From contig CAYTZM010000003.1 of assembly GCA_964442655.1 (NCBI GenBank), positions 1-64,000 of the forward strand: a stretch of 64,000 nt of DNA, read 5' to 3'. Positions 26,821 through 36,290 of the stretch are shown here, piece by piece. The notes under the pieces are model-generated. The model was not told the DNA's origin and did not search any database. It was given only the letters and a program-made list of their open reading frames with translations. Every line of letters begins with the position of its first letter. Within the stretch, counting starts at the first letter, position 1. The stretch is from GCA-002727615 sp964442655. GTDB lineage: Bacteria > Pseudomonadota > Alphaproteobacteria > TMED109. Position numbers and translations under genes: made by a program.

Positions 26821-27396
26821 ATGTGTGGAAGATATACACTTAAAAATACTAAAGAAGTAAAGAAATTACATAATATAGATATTATTCCTAATTATAATAT
26901 TACTCCTTCACAAAATATTTTAATGATTGCGCAAGATAAGAAACAATACATTAAATGGGCGTTTACTCCTTATTGGGCTAAAATACCAATGAATCTAATA
27001 AATGCTAGATTAGAAAATTTATATATTAAACCTTCTTATGCTGAAGTTAAAAGATGTGCTATAGTTTTGGATGGATGGTATGAGTGGAAAAAGAAAAAAA
27101 ATTTTAAAATACCTTTTTATCATTATATAGATTCTGAGATTTTTTATATGGCAGGTATTTATAATAATAATGGTTGCGCAATTGTTACTACTGAGGCTGA
27201 TAAAAATATAAAATTTATTCATCATAGGCAACCATTGTTACTCAGACGAGAAGATATAGAAATTTGGATTAGAGGTGAGGAAAAAAATATAAAAATGTAT
27301 AAAAATAAAATTAAAACATATCCTGTAGATATTTATGTAAATAATCCTGCTAATAATGATAGCAAATGTATTGAAAAAATAAGAGGTGATTACTAA
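26821..27396 (+). CDS. SOS response-associated peptidase (SRAP/YedK/HMCES family)
   Basis: DNA-protein crosslinking protein that protects abasic sites in single-stranded DNA. Cys2 is exposed after Met removal (MCGRYTL). The family residues PNYNITPSQ, NARLENL, LDGWYEWKK (catalytic Glu) and IHHRQPLLL (catalytic His; the usual form is IHxRMP) are present. The length of 191 residues is slightly short. The 3' end sits close to the epoxide hydrolase gene, suggesting co-transcription. Confidence 0.88.
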   Translation: MCGRYTLKNTKEVKKLHNIDIIPNYNITPSQNILMIAQDKKQYIKWAFTPYWAKIPMNLINARLENLYIKPSYAEVKRCAIVLDGWYEWKKKKNFKIPFYHYIDSEIFYMAGIYNNNGCAIVTTEADKNIKFIHHRQPLLLRREDIEIWIRGEEKNIKMYKNKIKTYPVDIYVNNPANNDSKCIEKIRGDY

Positions 27397-27409
27397 AGGA
27401 ATAATATCA

Positions 27410-28567
27410 ATGACAGGTTTGAAAGAATTTAAATTAGATATATCGGATACAGACTTAGATGATCTTAAATATCGTTTAAAGAATACAAGGTTGCCAGACC
27501 AAGCTCCTGTTAAGCCTTGGGTAACAGGAACTGATTTGAATTGGTTTAAGAGTTTATTAGATCACTGGCAAAATCATTATAATTGGAAAAAATCTGAAAA
27601 AGAATTAAATCAATTCTTGCAATATAAAATGAATATTTCTGACGTAAATATTCATTTTATTAAATCAGAAGGAAAAACAAAAAATACTATTCCGCTATTA
27701 CTTTTACATGGTTGGCCAGGATCTATTTTTGAATTCCTTGATATAATTCCTATGCTAAATGATCCAGTAAAGTTTAAAATTGGTTCTGATATATCTTTTA
27801 CTGTTATCGCTCCTTCTTTACCAGGGTTTGGTTTATCTTTCCAAGCTAATCAAAAAAGATTTGGAGTAGAAGAAATAGCAGATAATTTATTAGATTTAAT
27901 GTTAAGGCTCGGTTATGAAAAGTTTTTTATTCAGGGTGGAGATTGGGGTTCTATGATAGGTACTAGGATGTCTTATATGTATCCTGATAATATATTAGGC
28001 CTTCACTTGAATATGTTATCATTAAGAAGAGAATTTGATAAGAATAAAAATATATCCGCTGAGGAAAAAGACTATATCAATCAAGTAAAAAAATGGAGAC
28101 CGGAAGGAATGGGTTATCAAGCCATACAAGGCTCAAGACCTCAAACTTTAGCTTACGGTTTAATGGATTCTCCAGCTGGACTAGCTGCTTGGATTTGTGA
28201 GAAATATTATGAATGGACAGATTGCGAAGGAATTCCTGAAAATTCAATTTCATTTGATCGAATGCTAGCTAATATAAATTTATATTGGTTTACTGGGGCA
28301 ATAGGCTCTTCTTTTTGGCCTTACTACGCCCGTAATCATAGACCATGGTTTATTCCTGATGGAGCTAAAATTATCACACCTGTAGGTTATTGTGAATTTC
28401 CAAAAGAAATGCTTAAGCCAAAAAGATTGTTAGCAGAAAAAACCTATACGAATATAGTAAAGTGGTCAAAAAAAGAACAAGGGGGGCATTTTGCTGCTTT
28501 AGAAAATCCAACTGTATTAGCTAAAGAGTTTATAGATTTTGCAAATTATTTAACTTCATGGAAGTAA
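27410..28567 (+). CDS. Epoxide hydrolase (alpha/beta-hydrolase, EHN domain)
   Basis: Microsomal-type epoxide hydrolase family, 385 residues. The N-terminal EHN domain reads FKLDISDTDLDDLKYRLKN. The hydrolase core shows the oxyanion segment LLHGWPGSIFEF, the nucleophile elbow QGGDWGSMIG (Asp) and the terminal EQGGHFAALENP with the catalytic His. ATG 27410, behind AAAGGAATA, fits the family N-terminus; an ATA/ATG further upstream would overlap the SRAP gene. It could open epoxides of terpenoid or fatty-acid origin. It converges with oligopeptidase B and overlaps it by 12 bases. Confidence 0.88.
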   Translation: MTGLKEFKLDISDTDLDDLKYRLKNTRLPDQAPVKPWVTGTDLNWFKSLLDHWQNHYNWKKSEKELNQFLQYKMNISDVNIHFIKSEGKTKNTIPLLLLHGWPGSIFEFLDIIPMLNDPVKFKIGSDISFTVIAPSLPGFGLSFQANQKRFGVEEIADNLLDLMLRLGYEKFFIQGGDWGSMIGTRMSYMYPDNILGLHLNMLSLRREFDKNKNISAEEKDYINQVKKWRPEGMGYQAIQGSRPQTLAYGLMDSPAGLAAWICEKYYEWTDCEGIPENSISFDRMLANINLYWFTGAIGSSFWPYYARNHRPWFIPDGAKIITPVGYCEFPKEMLKPKRLLAEKTYTNIVKWSKKEQGGHFAALENPTVLAKEFIDFANYLTSWK

Positions 28568-30640
28568 GTTTGAAGTAAGTCCTATAGCAAACGCATAATC
28601 AACTGCTATATCTTCAATTTGCCCATCTCTTCCAGACTGTCCACCATGACCAGCATTCATCTCTGTTTTTAGCAACAAAAGGTTATTGTCTGTTTTATAT
28701 TCTCTTAGTTTTGCGGTAAATTTGGCAGGTTCATCGAATAATACTCTGAAATCAGATAAGCTAGTTGTAATAAAAATATTAGGATAATCCATTTTTTTAA
28801 TATTGTTATACGGAGCATAGGAATATATATATTTGAAATGACTAACATACTTTTTAGCATTTCCAAATTCATTAAATTCACCCGCAGTTAAAGGCAAGGA
28901 GTGGTCTAGGTTTGTTGTAAGAGAATCTAAAAATGGTACAGCCATGATCATTCCTAAAAACAATTTAGGAGCTTGATTCGCTACAGCTCCCATCAATAGT
29001 CCTCCAGCACTTCCTCCATAGCCAATTATTTTACCTTTTCCTGTATATTTTTTTTTAATCAAAAAATTTGCTACAGAAATGTAATCCTTAAAAGTATTTT
29101 TCTTTTTAAGCATTTTACCATTTCTCCACCATTTCATTCCTTTTTCCATCCCACCTCTTATATGTGCTGTAACCCATACTATATCTCTGTCTATTAAGCT
29201 TAGTCTGGTAGTAGAAAAACTTGTAGGTGTAGATGCTCCATAAGAACCATATCCGTACAAAAATAGATTAGTTTTTTCATTTAGTTTTGTTTTTTTGTGC
29301 CTAGTTATAGTGATAGGAATTTTTTCTCCATCATGTGCTGTGCAATATAATCTTTCTACGATGTAATTGTTTTGGTTATATCCTGAAGGTATTTCTTGTT
29401 TTTTTATTAATTTTTTTTTGTTAGTTTTAAGGTTATAAAGATAGGTTTTGATAGGTATTCTAGGAGATTCCACAGATAAATATATAAGATCAGTATTTTT
29501 ATCTTTTTGGCATTGAGATAAGCCTAGATTTTCTATTTTTTCTTTTAAAACTGTAATCTGCTTTTCTTTATTAGTTTTTAAATTCCTTATATATATTTCA
29601 CTTAATGCATTTTTAGACTGTCCTCTAAACATCCAATTTTTAAGAAAAGAAACGTTTCCAATTATTACTCCTTCTTTTGCAGGAATGAAATCTTTCCATT
29701 TTTGTGTATTTTTGTGTGAACATTTGCAGACTTTAAAATCTTCTGCATTTTCATTAGTATGTATATAGAAATTTCCGTTCCAAGAATTTATAGAATAAAG
29801 GATGTTTTTTTTTCTTTTTCTAAATAATTTTACTTTAGGAAATTCTTCATCTACGGAAAAATAGTAATATTCATTCGAGACACCATTAGAACTAACTAAT
29901 AAAAAAAATTTTTCATCTGAAGTGTGTCCGCTTATGCCTACACTATATTCTTCATCTTTTTCTTTTAGTATTAATTTATCGTTTTTTACTTTTGTTCCTA
30001 TTTCATGTCGATATATTTTTTTTGCTTTTCTATTTTTATTAAGTTTGGAGTAGAAAATATATTTATCATCTAAACTAAAACAAATTGATCCAGAAGTCTC
30101 TTCTATCTTTTTTGTAACATACTTTTTTGATTTTATTGATCTTATGTAAATTGTATAATACTCCGATCCGAGAGTGTCTAACGAATAAGCAAGGAGTTTA
30201 TCATTATGACTTACAGTTGAATCTCCCACACTAAAAAATTTTGATCCAATCTTTTTTTTCTCTTTATCTCCATCCCATATAATTTCTGTTTTATTGGTAC
30301 CAATTTTTTTTCTAAGTCTTTTACGGTAGTTTCCTTGACTTGTAGTTTCGGTCCAGTATTCATATATACCATCTTTAAATGAGAGAGATTTATCATCTAA
30401 TTTAATTCTGCCTTTTATTTCTTTAAATAATTGCTTTTGTAAATTTTTAGTTTTGTTTAAATGATATTTTGTATATTTATTCTCTGCCTCAAGATAATTT
30501 CTAACGTTTTTATTTAATTTTTGACTATCTTTTAAAACTTCAAGAATATTTTTTTGATGGATCCAACTATAATAATCTTCCCATTTAATTCCATGACATT
30601 GTTTAATTTCTTTAATTTTTTTTAGTATTGGTTTTTTCAT
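28556..30640 (-). CDS. ptrB: Oligopeptidase B / prolyl oligopeptidase family (S9A)
   Basis: Serine peptidase of 694 residues that cleaves short peptides, typically after basic residues. The N-terminal seven-bladed propeller (about 70-400) is followed by the alpha/beta-hydrolase domain with YGYGSYGAS, HIRGGMEKGMKWW, the nucleophile GYGGSAGGLLMG (Ser), the Asp in LSDFRV, and the His in NAGHGGQSGR. No signal peptide, so cytoplasmic. Lysine content is high even for this AT-rich genome. Confidence 0.93.
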   Translation of the reverse strand: MKKPILKKIKEIKQCHGIKWEDYYSWIHQKNILEVLKDSQKLNKNVRNYLEAENKYTKYHLNKTKNLQKQLFKEIKGRIKLDDKSLSFKDGIYEYWTETTSQGNYRKRLRKKIGTNKTEIIWDGDKEKKKIGSKFFSVGDSTVSHNDKLLAYSLDTLGSEYYTIYIRSIKSKKYVTKKIEETSGSICFSLDDKYIFYSKLNKNRKAKKIYRHEIGTKVKNDKLILKEKDEEYSVGISGHTSDEKFFLLVSSNGVSNEYYYFSVDEEFPKVKLFRKRKKNILYSINSWNGNFYIHTNENAEDFKVCKCSHKNTQKWKDFIPAKEGVIIGNVSFLKNWMFRGQSKNALSEIYIRNLKTNKEKQITVLKEKIENLGLSQCQKDKNTDLIYLSVESPRIPIKTYLYNLKTNKKKLIKKQEIPSGYNQNNYIVERLYCTAHDGEKIPITITRHKKTKLNEKTNLFLYGYGSYGASTPTSFSTTRLSLIDRDIVWVTAHIRGGMEKGMKWWRNGKMLKKKNTFKDYISVANFLIKKKYTGKGKIIGYGGSAGGLLMGAVANQAPKLFLGMIMAVPFLDSLTTNLDHSLPLTAGEFNEFGNAKKYVSHFKYIYSYAPYNNIKKMDYPNIFITTSLSDFRVLFDEPAKFTAKLREYKTDNNLLLLKTEMNAGHGGQSGRDGQIEDIAVDYAFAIGLTSNLLP

Positions 30641-30735
30641 AACAAATAATTCAATTATTATTAAAATTTATTATTAAATTAGTCTAAATTATATTAATGT
30701 AAACCATGTTTCTTAAAATTTTATAGGAATAAATT

Positions 30736-31464
30736 ATGAAATTAAGACAAATTGCAATAGCTAGCTATAATTTAAATAAGGCAGAAAGAATAATTAATAA
30801 AGAATTAAAAATTAAAGCGGCATATAGAGATGAAGAAGTAGAAAAGCATGGATTAAATAACATAGTATGCCCTATAGGAGGAGAATTTTTAGAAGTAGTT
30901 TCTCCATTTACAACTAATACTACTGCAGGAAGATTTATAGATAAGAAAAATGGACCAGCGGGTTATATGACTATTTTTCAATGTGAAGATTCAATTGAAA
31001 GAAGAAATTTTATAAAAGGTAAAGGAATTAGAGTTTTAAATGCTTTTGAAAATAAAGGTAATTTTATTAATAATCAATTTCATCCAAAGGATTTACCAGG
31101 ATCATTACTAGAAATAGATTCTGTTAGTAATACTAATTATAAAGAAAAATATGCGGATTGGCCTCCTGCAGGTGTTAATTGGAGGAAACACATAAATGAA
31201 GAATATGTTAGTGGTATTCTTGGGGCAACAATTGCAGCGGAAGAGCCAAATAAACTAAGTAAGCTTTGGTCTGAAGTTTTAGATAGTGACTTAGTAATTG
31301 AAGATGATTCTCCTACCATATTATTAGAAAATGCTAAAATAAATTTTATTCAAGCTAAAGATAATTTTAGTGATTTAATAGGAATAAAATTAAAAGCGTC
31401 AGAGGCAAGGTTAAATTTAGGAAAAAATATTACAATTTTAGGGTTAAACATAGAGTTTGTTTAG
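30736..31464 (+). CDS. VOC (glyoxalase-like) family protein
   Basis: 242 residues with the glyoxalase-like domain pattern: RQIAIASYNLNKAERIINKEL, then GLNNIVCPIGGEFLEVVSP (metal-site Glu region), NGPAGYMTIFQCED and a second half starting near VSGILGATIAAEEPNKLSKLWSEVL. Such proteins are metal-dependent lyases, isomerases or dioxygenases; the reaction is unknown. It is transcribed divergently from ptrB. Confidence 0.75.
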   Translation: MKLRQIAIASYNLNKAERIINKELKIKAAYRDEEVEKHGLNNIVCPIGGEFLEVVSPFTTNTTAGRFIDKKNGPAGYMTIFQCEDSIERRNFIKGKGIRVLNAFENKGNFINNQFHPKDLPGSLLEIDSVSNTNYKEKYADWPPAGVNWRKHINEEYVSGILGATIAAEEPNKLSKLWSEVLDSDLVIEDDSPTILLENAKINFIQAKDNFSDLIGIKLKASEARLNLGKNITILGLNIEFV

Positions 31465-31475
31465 TTTTATTAATA

Positions 31476-31625
31476 CTAATTAGTACATTTATTTTTTAGA
31501 ATTTGTATTAATAAAGACTCTTTACAAGTTTGCCATTTAGCTGGGCTTTTTTTAAAATAATTTAGAGATATGAGGGAAACTAATAATACAATTATTATTA
31601 TAGTTAACCATGAATAGTTTTTCAT
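31476..31625 (-). CDS. Small single-span membrane protein
   Basis: A 49-codon ORF with ATG at 31625 and AAAGGA at a good distance upstream. It starts MKNYSWLTIIIIVLLVSLIS, one N-terminal transmembrane helix, and continues with a short basic tail containing two cysteines (WQTCKES and NKCTN). Not recognised by family. It fills most of the gap between the VOC gene and the pentapeptide gene, and the start signal and clean hydrophobic segment support it as real. Confidence 0.55.
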   Translation of the reverse strand: MKNYSWLTIIIIVLLVSLISLNYFKKSPAKWQTCKESLLIQILKNKCTN

Positions 31626-31692
31626 AATTATTGTCCTTTATTATTTTATGTGTGATTATTTTACTATGCATTAAATTGGGAGGAAATGAAAG

Positions 31693-32505
31693 ATGTTCAA
31701 ATATTTAATTTTCTTAATAGTGATTTTTTACAACTCACTGTCATTTTCTGGTTCAGAAGAACATTTGAATCAATTAAAAAACACGACTATGTGTGAAAAT
31801 TGTGATTTTTCAAGTTTTGATTTGTCTAAAGCAAATTTATCCCATTATATTTTAACAGGAAGCAATTTTAAGGATAGTAAGCTTACTAAGACCATATTCC
31901 AGAGAGCAGATCTATCTAAATCATTTTTTAAAAATACTATATCAATAAATGCACAATTTCAGAGTGCTAAATTAGACTATGCTTCATTTCATGAAAGTAG
32001 ATTTACAGCATCTAATTTTATAGGGGCTTCATTTAATGAATCACAGTTTTTTGGAGTGGATTTAAGAGGAGCAAATTTACAAGCAGTTGAAATGCTAAAT
32101 GTTGTTATAAATGAATCTGATTTAAAGTCAGTTAATTTTCTAGGTATGAATTCACAAAATACAAAAATAATAAACTCTAATTTAGAAAATGCTAATTTAT
32201 CCGGAACAACCTTATTAGCTGTAAAATTTTCGGGTTCAAATTTAAAAAATGTAATATTTAATGGGAGTAATTTAAATAAATCTAGTTTCGAGGATGTAAT
32301 TCTATATGGGGCTCAATTTATAAATAGTGATATATCAGATGTAACTTTTAATAATATTGATTTTCAAGGGGTAGTATTTGAAAATGTAATAATTTGTGGT
32401 AAGAGAATTGCAGGGAAAATTGAAGTAAAGTCTTTTTTAGCCAATTTGGTAACAGAGGAATCTCCTGATAGAACTCATTTACTTAAAAGTCTTACTTGCG
32501 AATAA
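31693..32505 (+). CDS. Secreted pentapeptide-repeat protein
   Basis: 270 residues: signal peptide (about 1-20, ending SLSFSG), a C-x2-C pair (MCENCDFSSFDLSKANL), then pentapeptide repeats of the A(D/N)LXX type from about 35 to 235 forming a right-handed quadrilateral beta-helix. The C-terminal tail has two further cysteines (ICGKRI, LTCE). The CxxCDxS start of the repeats after a signal peptide is a recurrent proteobacterial design. Function unknown. It ends 4 bases before a convergent DUF2794 gene. Confidence 0.85.
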   Translation: MFKYLIFLIVIFYNSLSFSGSEEHLNQLKNTTMCENCDFSSFDLSKANLSHYILTGSNFKDSKLTKTIFQRADLSKSFFKNTISINAQFQSAKLDYASFHESRFTASNFIGASFNESQFFGVDLRGANLQAVEMLNVVINESDLKSVNFLGMNSQNTKIINSNLENANLSGTTLLAVKFSGSNLKNVIFNGSNLNKSSFEDVILYGAQFINSDISDVTFNNIDFQGVVFENVIICGKRIAGKIEVKSFLANLVTEESPDRTHLLKSLTCE

Positions 32506-32509
32506 ATAT

Positions 32510-32854
32510 TTATATAATTTTTGCATATCTGGATTCTATCCAGTGAATAGTTTTATGAAGAGACGGAGTTGTCCTTATTTTTTTATCCCTATAGAAAGTA
32601 ATCCACTGTTTAAATTTGTTTGATTTAACTTGGTATATTATTTTGCATATTGGTGTTTCGAACGAATGTCTATAAAAACAAAATATTACCTTATCTTTTT
32701 CTTTAGTGAAGCTATAATCTTTCCATTGATTTGCTAACAACATTCGAGAGAATAATGACATAATTTTATTAAAGTCGTTTTTGTTAATATATGAAGTATA
32801 ATTATATATATAATAATTATTTTTTTGTGTTTTGAGTGTATTATTTTTAATCAA
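32510..32854 (-). CDS. DUF2794-like protein
   Basis: 114 residues. The segment FNKIMSLFSRMLLANQWKDY, then VIFCFYRHSFETPICKI, closely follows the alphaproteobacterial DUF2794 pattern (IL-LYGR-VA-GEWRDYA, FSVFRR-E-PL). Function unknown. The frame opens with TTG at 32854 and lacks an obvious Shine-Dalgarno, so the true start is uncertain. It supports an alphaproteobacterial host. Confidence 0.7.
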   Translation of the reverse strand: MIKNNTLKTQKNNYYIYNYTSYINKNDFNKIMSLFSRMLLANQWKDYSFTKEKDKVIFCFYRHSFETPICKIIYQVKSNKFKQWITFYRDKKIRTTPSLHKTIHWIESRYAKII

Positions 32855-32960
32855 TTTTTATGCTTTTTTTAATATAAATAAATTTTTTATTTAACAATTT
32901 AAATTTAACATTTTATAAGATATCTATAAATATAAATTATATTTTAATAAGGAGATAATA

Positions 32961-33602
32961 GTGAGTGATATTTTCCAAGAAGTAGAAGAAGATATTAAAG
33001 AAGAAAAATATAAGTCAATATGGCGAAGATATAGGAATTATATAATTTCATTTATTGTATTAATAGTTGTGGGGGTATCATTAAATGCTTTTTGGAAACA
33101 ACAATCTTCTAAGGAAGTAACAGAAAGATCAGAAAAATTTTTTGATGCTATAGCTTTAGCAGATGAAGATAATAAGAAGGCTATAATATTGCTAAATGAA
33201 TTTTCTAGCATAGAAAAAGAATCTTCTGAGTTTAATGTTGTTTTATCTAGTTTTAAAGAAGCAGCCCTAAGAAGAGAAGAAAAAGATTTTTCAGGTGCTT
33301 TAGAAATTTATGAAAATCTAATTAATATAAATATGGAGAGTTTTTATAGTGATTATGCAAGGTTATTATCTGCAGAAGTCTTGATTTCTATGAATAAAAC
33401 AGATGAAGCTGTGAACTTATTAGAAATTTTAATTTTAAATTCTTCTCCGTTATTACTTATTGCTAAAGAGTATTTAGGGTATATAGAAATTAAAAGAGGA
33501 AATTTACAAAAAGCCAGCATTATTTTTAAAGAACTCTTTGAAAGCGCTTCTGCTTCTGAAGGGATGAAAAATAGAGCAAAAGAGATATTGTCTATGTTTT
33601 AA
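32961..33602 (+). CDS. YfgM-like membrane-anchored TPR protein
   Basis: 213 residues starting at GTG 32961 behind AAGGAGATAA. A cytoplasmic N-terminus, a single transmembrane helix (about 28-46, NYIISFIVLIVVGVSLNAFW) and a TPR-like periplasmic domain (PF09976). In E. coli YfgM is an ancillary SecYEG subunit that hands secreted proteins to periplasmic chaperones. The order yfgM-bamB-der is conserved with E. coli, which supports the assignment. Confidence 0.85.
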   Translation: MSDIFQEVEEDIKEEKYKSIWRRYRNYIISFIVLIVVGVSLNAFWKQQSSKEVTERSEKFFDAIALADEDNKKAIILLNEFSSIEKESSEFNVVLSSFKEAALRREEKDFSGALEIYENLININMESFYSDYARLLSAEVLISMNKTDEAVNLLEILILNSSPLLLIAKEYLGYIEIKRGNLQKASIIFKELFESASASEGMKNRAKEILSMF

Positions 33603-33618
33603 TAATTAAGGCTATAAT

Positions 33619-34944
33619 ATGTTTTTATTATCTAAGTATTTTTTAATTTTAATTTTTTTTACACTACTAGGCTGTGGAACTTTAGATTATTTTTCATCTG
33701 ATGAAGAAGTAGTTATAGAAGGAAAAAGATTAGATATTATACGTTTTAAAAATGATTTAATTGTTGATGAAGATGCAAAAAATACACAAATTATTCTAGA
33801 AGATAAGTTTTTAAATTTGTCCTGGGAACAACTAGGTGATTCAAGTAGTCATTCTGTAGGAAATTTTCTTATTAATCCAGATCCCAAATTTTATTGGAAA
33901 GAAAGAGTAGGCGATGGAGAAGGGAGTTATAATAAAATATTTTCCCAGCCAGTAGGAAATGAAAATAGTATATTTGTATTAGATTCAGAAGGTCTTTTGG
34001 TAGCTTTAAATTTAGAAGATGGCGAAGTATTATGGAAGACTGAAACTATTCCAGATTCTGAAAGTTTGAATTCAAATATAGATGGGGGATTAGCATTAAA
34101 AAATGATAATTTAATTGTTTCTAATTCTTATGGAGCTGTTATTAATTTAAGTGCTAAAAATGGTAAAGTTAAATGGAGTATTAATAATAATAAGCCATCT
34201 CAAGGTTCTCCTGCTATTTATGAAAATAATGTTTATCAGATGACAATATACAATGAAATTTTTGTTTATGATATTGATACAGGTAAAGAGGTTTGGCGTT
34301 ATACAGCATCTTTCGTTTCTGCAATTTCTAATGGAGGAACTTCTCCAGCAATTAATGAAAAAGTTGTAATTTTTCCAAGTAATACTGGAGAGTTAATATC
34401 CTTGAATAAAAGCACTGGTACTTTAATTTGGAATACTAACTTAGTTATAGAAGGAGTTATATCTGGAGCATTGGAGCTTACTGACATAGATTCTGGACCT
34501 GTAATTCATAATGATTTAATTTTTGCTTCTTCTATGTCTGGTGTATTTGCAGCAATCGATTTTTTAAGTGGCGCTATTATATGGGATGTTAAGATTAAAA
34601 CCTCAAATACTCCTGTTATAAATGGCAATTCTGTTTTTATTTTGAGTGATGATGGTAAGTTAGTAAATCTTTTAAGAAATTCAGGAAAAATTAGATGGAT
34701 AAATGATTTAAAAGACAAGGTTGATAACGAATCTGAAAATGAAAAAATTTGTTCTGGTCCTCTTTTGGCGGCGGATGTTTTGTGGATAGTATGTAATGAT
34801 AAGCAAGTATTAAAAATTGATACTGCAGATGGATCAATAAAGGACATCTTTACAATACGATCTTCATCTAGTATTGCACCAATTGTTATAAAAGATATGA
34901 TAATTTTTTATACTAATGAGGCGGAAGTAATAACTTACCGTTAG
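33619..34944 (+). CDS. bamB: Outer membrane protein assembly lipoprotein BamB
   Basis: Lipoprotein of the BAM complex that inserts beta-barrel proteins. The lipobox LLGC places the lipidated Cys at residue 19. The rest is an eight-bladed beta-propeller with PQQ-like repeats (ALNLEDGEVLWKTET, AKNGKVKWSINN, DTGKEVWRYTA, KSTGTLIWNTN). Despite the repeat name, BamB does not bind PQQ. It lies between the yfgM-like gene and der. Confidence 0.93.
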   Translation: MFLLSKYFLILIFFTLLGCGTLDYFSSDEEVVIEGKRLDIIRFKNDLIVDEDAKNTQIILEDKFLNLSWEQLGDSSSHSVGNFLINPDPKFYWKERVGDGEGSYNKIFSQPVGNENSIFVLDSEGLLVALNLEDGEVLWKTETIPDSESLNSNIDGGLALKNDNLIVSNSYGAVINLSAKNGKVKWSINNNKPSQGSPAIYENNVYQMTIYNEIFVYDIDTGKEVWRYTASFVSAISNGGTSPAINEKVVIFPSNTGELISLNKSTGTLIWNTNLVIEGVISGALELTDIDSGPVIHNDLIFASSMSGVFAAIDFLSGAIIWDVKIKTSNTPVINGNSVFILSDDGKLVNLLRNSGKIRWINDLKDKVDNESENEKICSGPLLAADVLWIVCNDKQVLKIDTADGSIKDIFTIRSSSSIAPIVIKDMIIFYTNEAEVITYR

Positions 34945-34952
34945 GATATAAA

Positions 34953-36290
34953 ATGTTACCTAAGATTATTATATTTGGGCGACCCAATGTAGGAAAATCA
35001 ACATTATTTAATAGATTAGTTAGAAGAAAGGCTGCAATTGTTGCTGATATTCCTGGGGTAACAAGAGATAATAAAGCATTAAAAGCTAGTCTAGGTAATT
35101 TTGATTTTCTTTTATATGATACAGCAGGATTTGATAAACTTAATGAAAAAAATGTATTGAATCGTGATATTATTAGAAATATTTATGAAATAATTAATAT
35201 TGCAGATGTAATAATATTTTTATTAGATGGCAAAACAGGCGTTCTTCCATTTGATTATAATTGTGCAGAAATTTTAAGGAAAGTATCTGGAAAAGTTATA
35301 CCTGTAATGAATAAATGTGAATCTGATATAGATCAGTCTAAATCCTTTGAAGGAATAAAATTAGGTTTTGGTGAACCGTTAATTTTGTCTGCAGAACACT
35401 CTATAGGCTTTGAAAATTTAAAAGTTAAATTAGAAGATTCTATTAGTAGTTTAAATAAGAAGTTAGAAAACTATGAAGATTCAACTTCTATTAGGTTGGC
35501 AATTGTAGGTAGACCTAATAGTGGAAAATCAACTTTAATAAATACTTTATTAGGAAAAAACTATGTTTTAACTGGTGATCAACCAGGTGTAACAAGGGAT
35601 GCAGTAATGTTAAATTTTGTATGGAAAGGTGAAAATTTTACGTTGATTGACACGGCTGGTATTAGAAAAAAAAGCAAAGTGATTGATAAAATTGAAAAAT
35701 TATCTGTAGATGCTGCACTTGATGCAGTAAAATATGCTCAAATTGTAGTATTAGTGTTGGATTGTAATGAAGCTCTTTCTCGCCAAGATTTGATTATAGC
35801 TAATCATGTAGTCAATGAAGGAAGAGTGTTAGTTATTGCAGCAAATAAATGGGATTTAGTAAAGCAACCTATGGAAGTTAAATTAGAACTAAATACTAGA
35901 TTAGAGAGAACATTGTCTCAATTACGTGGAGTTAAATTAGTAGAACTATCAGCATTGAAAAAAACTGGTATCAGTAAATTAATGTCAGATATTAAGGAAA
36001 TTTATAATAAGTGGAATATTAATATTTCTACAGCTAAGTTAAATAAATGGTTACAATTTGCTCAAGATCAAAATCCACCTCCCTTAAAATCGGGTAGAGT
36101 AATAAAATTAAAATATTGTACACAAACAAGTTCTCGTCCTCCTACTTTTGTGTTTTTTACTAATTTGAATTCGGAGCTTTCAAAGTCTTATCAAAGATAC
36201 CTTTTGAATAATTTTAGAGATGAATTTGGTATGGATGGTGTTCCTATAAGGATTTTATATAAAAATAGCAAAAATCCGTTTTCTAATTAA
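34953..36290 (+). CDS. der: Ribosome biogenesis GTPase Der (EngA)
   Basis: Tandem GTPase needed for 50S subunit maturation. G domain 1: GRPNVGKSTLFNRL, TRDN, DTAGF and NKCE (the alphaproteobacterial form of NKxD). G domain 2: GRPNSGKSTLIN, TRDA, DTAGI, NKWD. A C-terminal KH-like domain ends at residue 445. It is 8 bases after bamB. Its stop overlaps a convergent SDR gene by 4 bases. Confidence 0.97.
   Translation: MLPKIIIFGRPNVGKSTLFNRLVRRKAAIVADIPGVTRDNKALKASLGNFDFLLYDTAGFDKLNEKNVLNRDIIRNIYEIINIADVIIFLLDGKTGVLPFDYNCAEILRKVSGKVIPVMNKCESDIDQSKSFEGIKLGFGEPLILSAEHSIGFENLKVKLEDSISSLNKKLENYEDSTSIRLAIVGRPNSGKSTLINTLLGKNYVLTGDQPGVTRDAVMLNFVWKGENFTLIDTAGIRKKSKVIDKIEKLSVDAALDAVKYAQIVVLVLDCNEALSRQDLIIANHVVNEGRVLVIAANKWDLVKQPMEVKLELNTRLERTLSQLRGVKLVELSALKKTGISKLMSDIKEIYNKWNINISTAKLNKWLQFAQDQNPPPLKSGRVIKLKYCTQTSSRPPTFVFFTNLNSELSKSYQRYLLNNFRDEFGMDGVPIRILYKNSKNPFSN

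Noticed and set aside
16321..32960. Accessory stretch as a horizontally acquired island
   Set aside because: Base composition and codon use match the core genes on both sides, and no integrase, tRNA or repeat boundary is visible.
33619..34944. BamB as a PQQ-dependent enzyme because of its PQQ-like repeats
   Set aside because: The lipobox, propeller repeats and position between a yfgM-like gene and der identify BamB, which does not bind PQQ.
35200..35340. NKCE in place of NKxD in the first GTPase domain of Der as a defect
   Set aside because: Variant G4 motifs ending in Glu are usual in the first domain of alphaproteobacterial Der.
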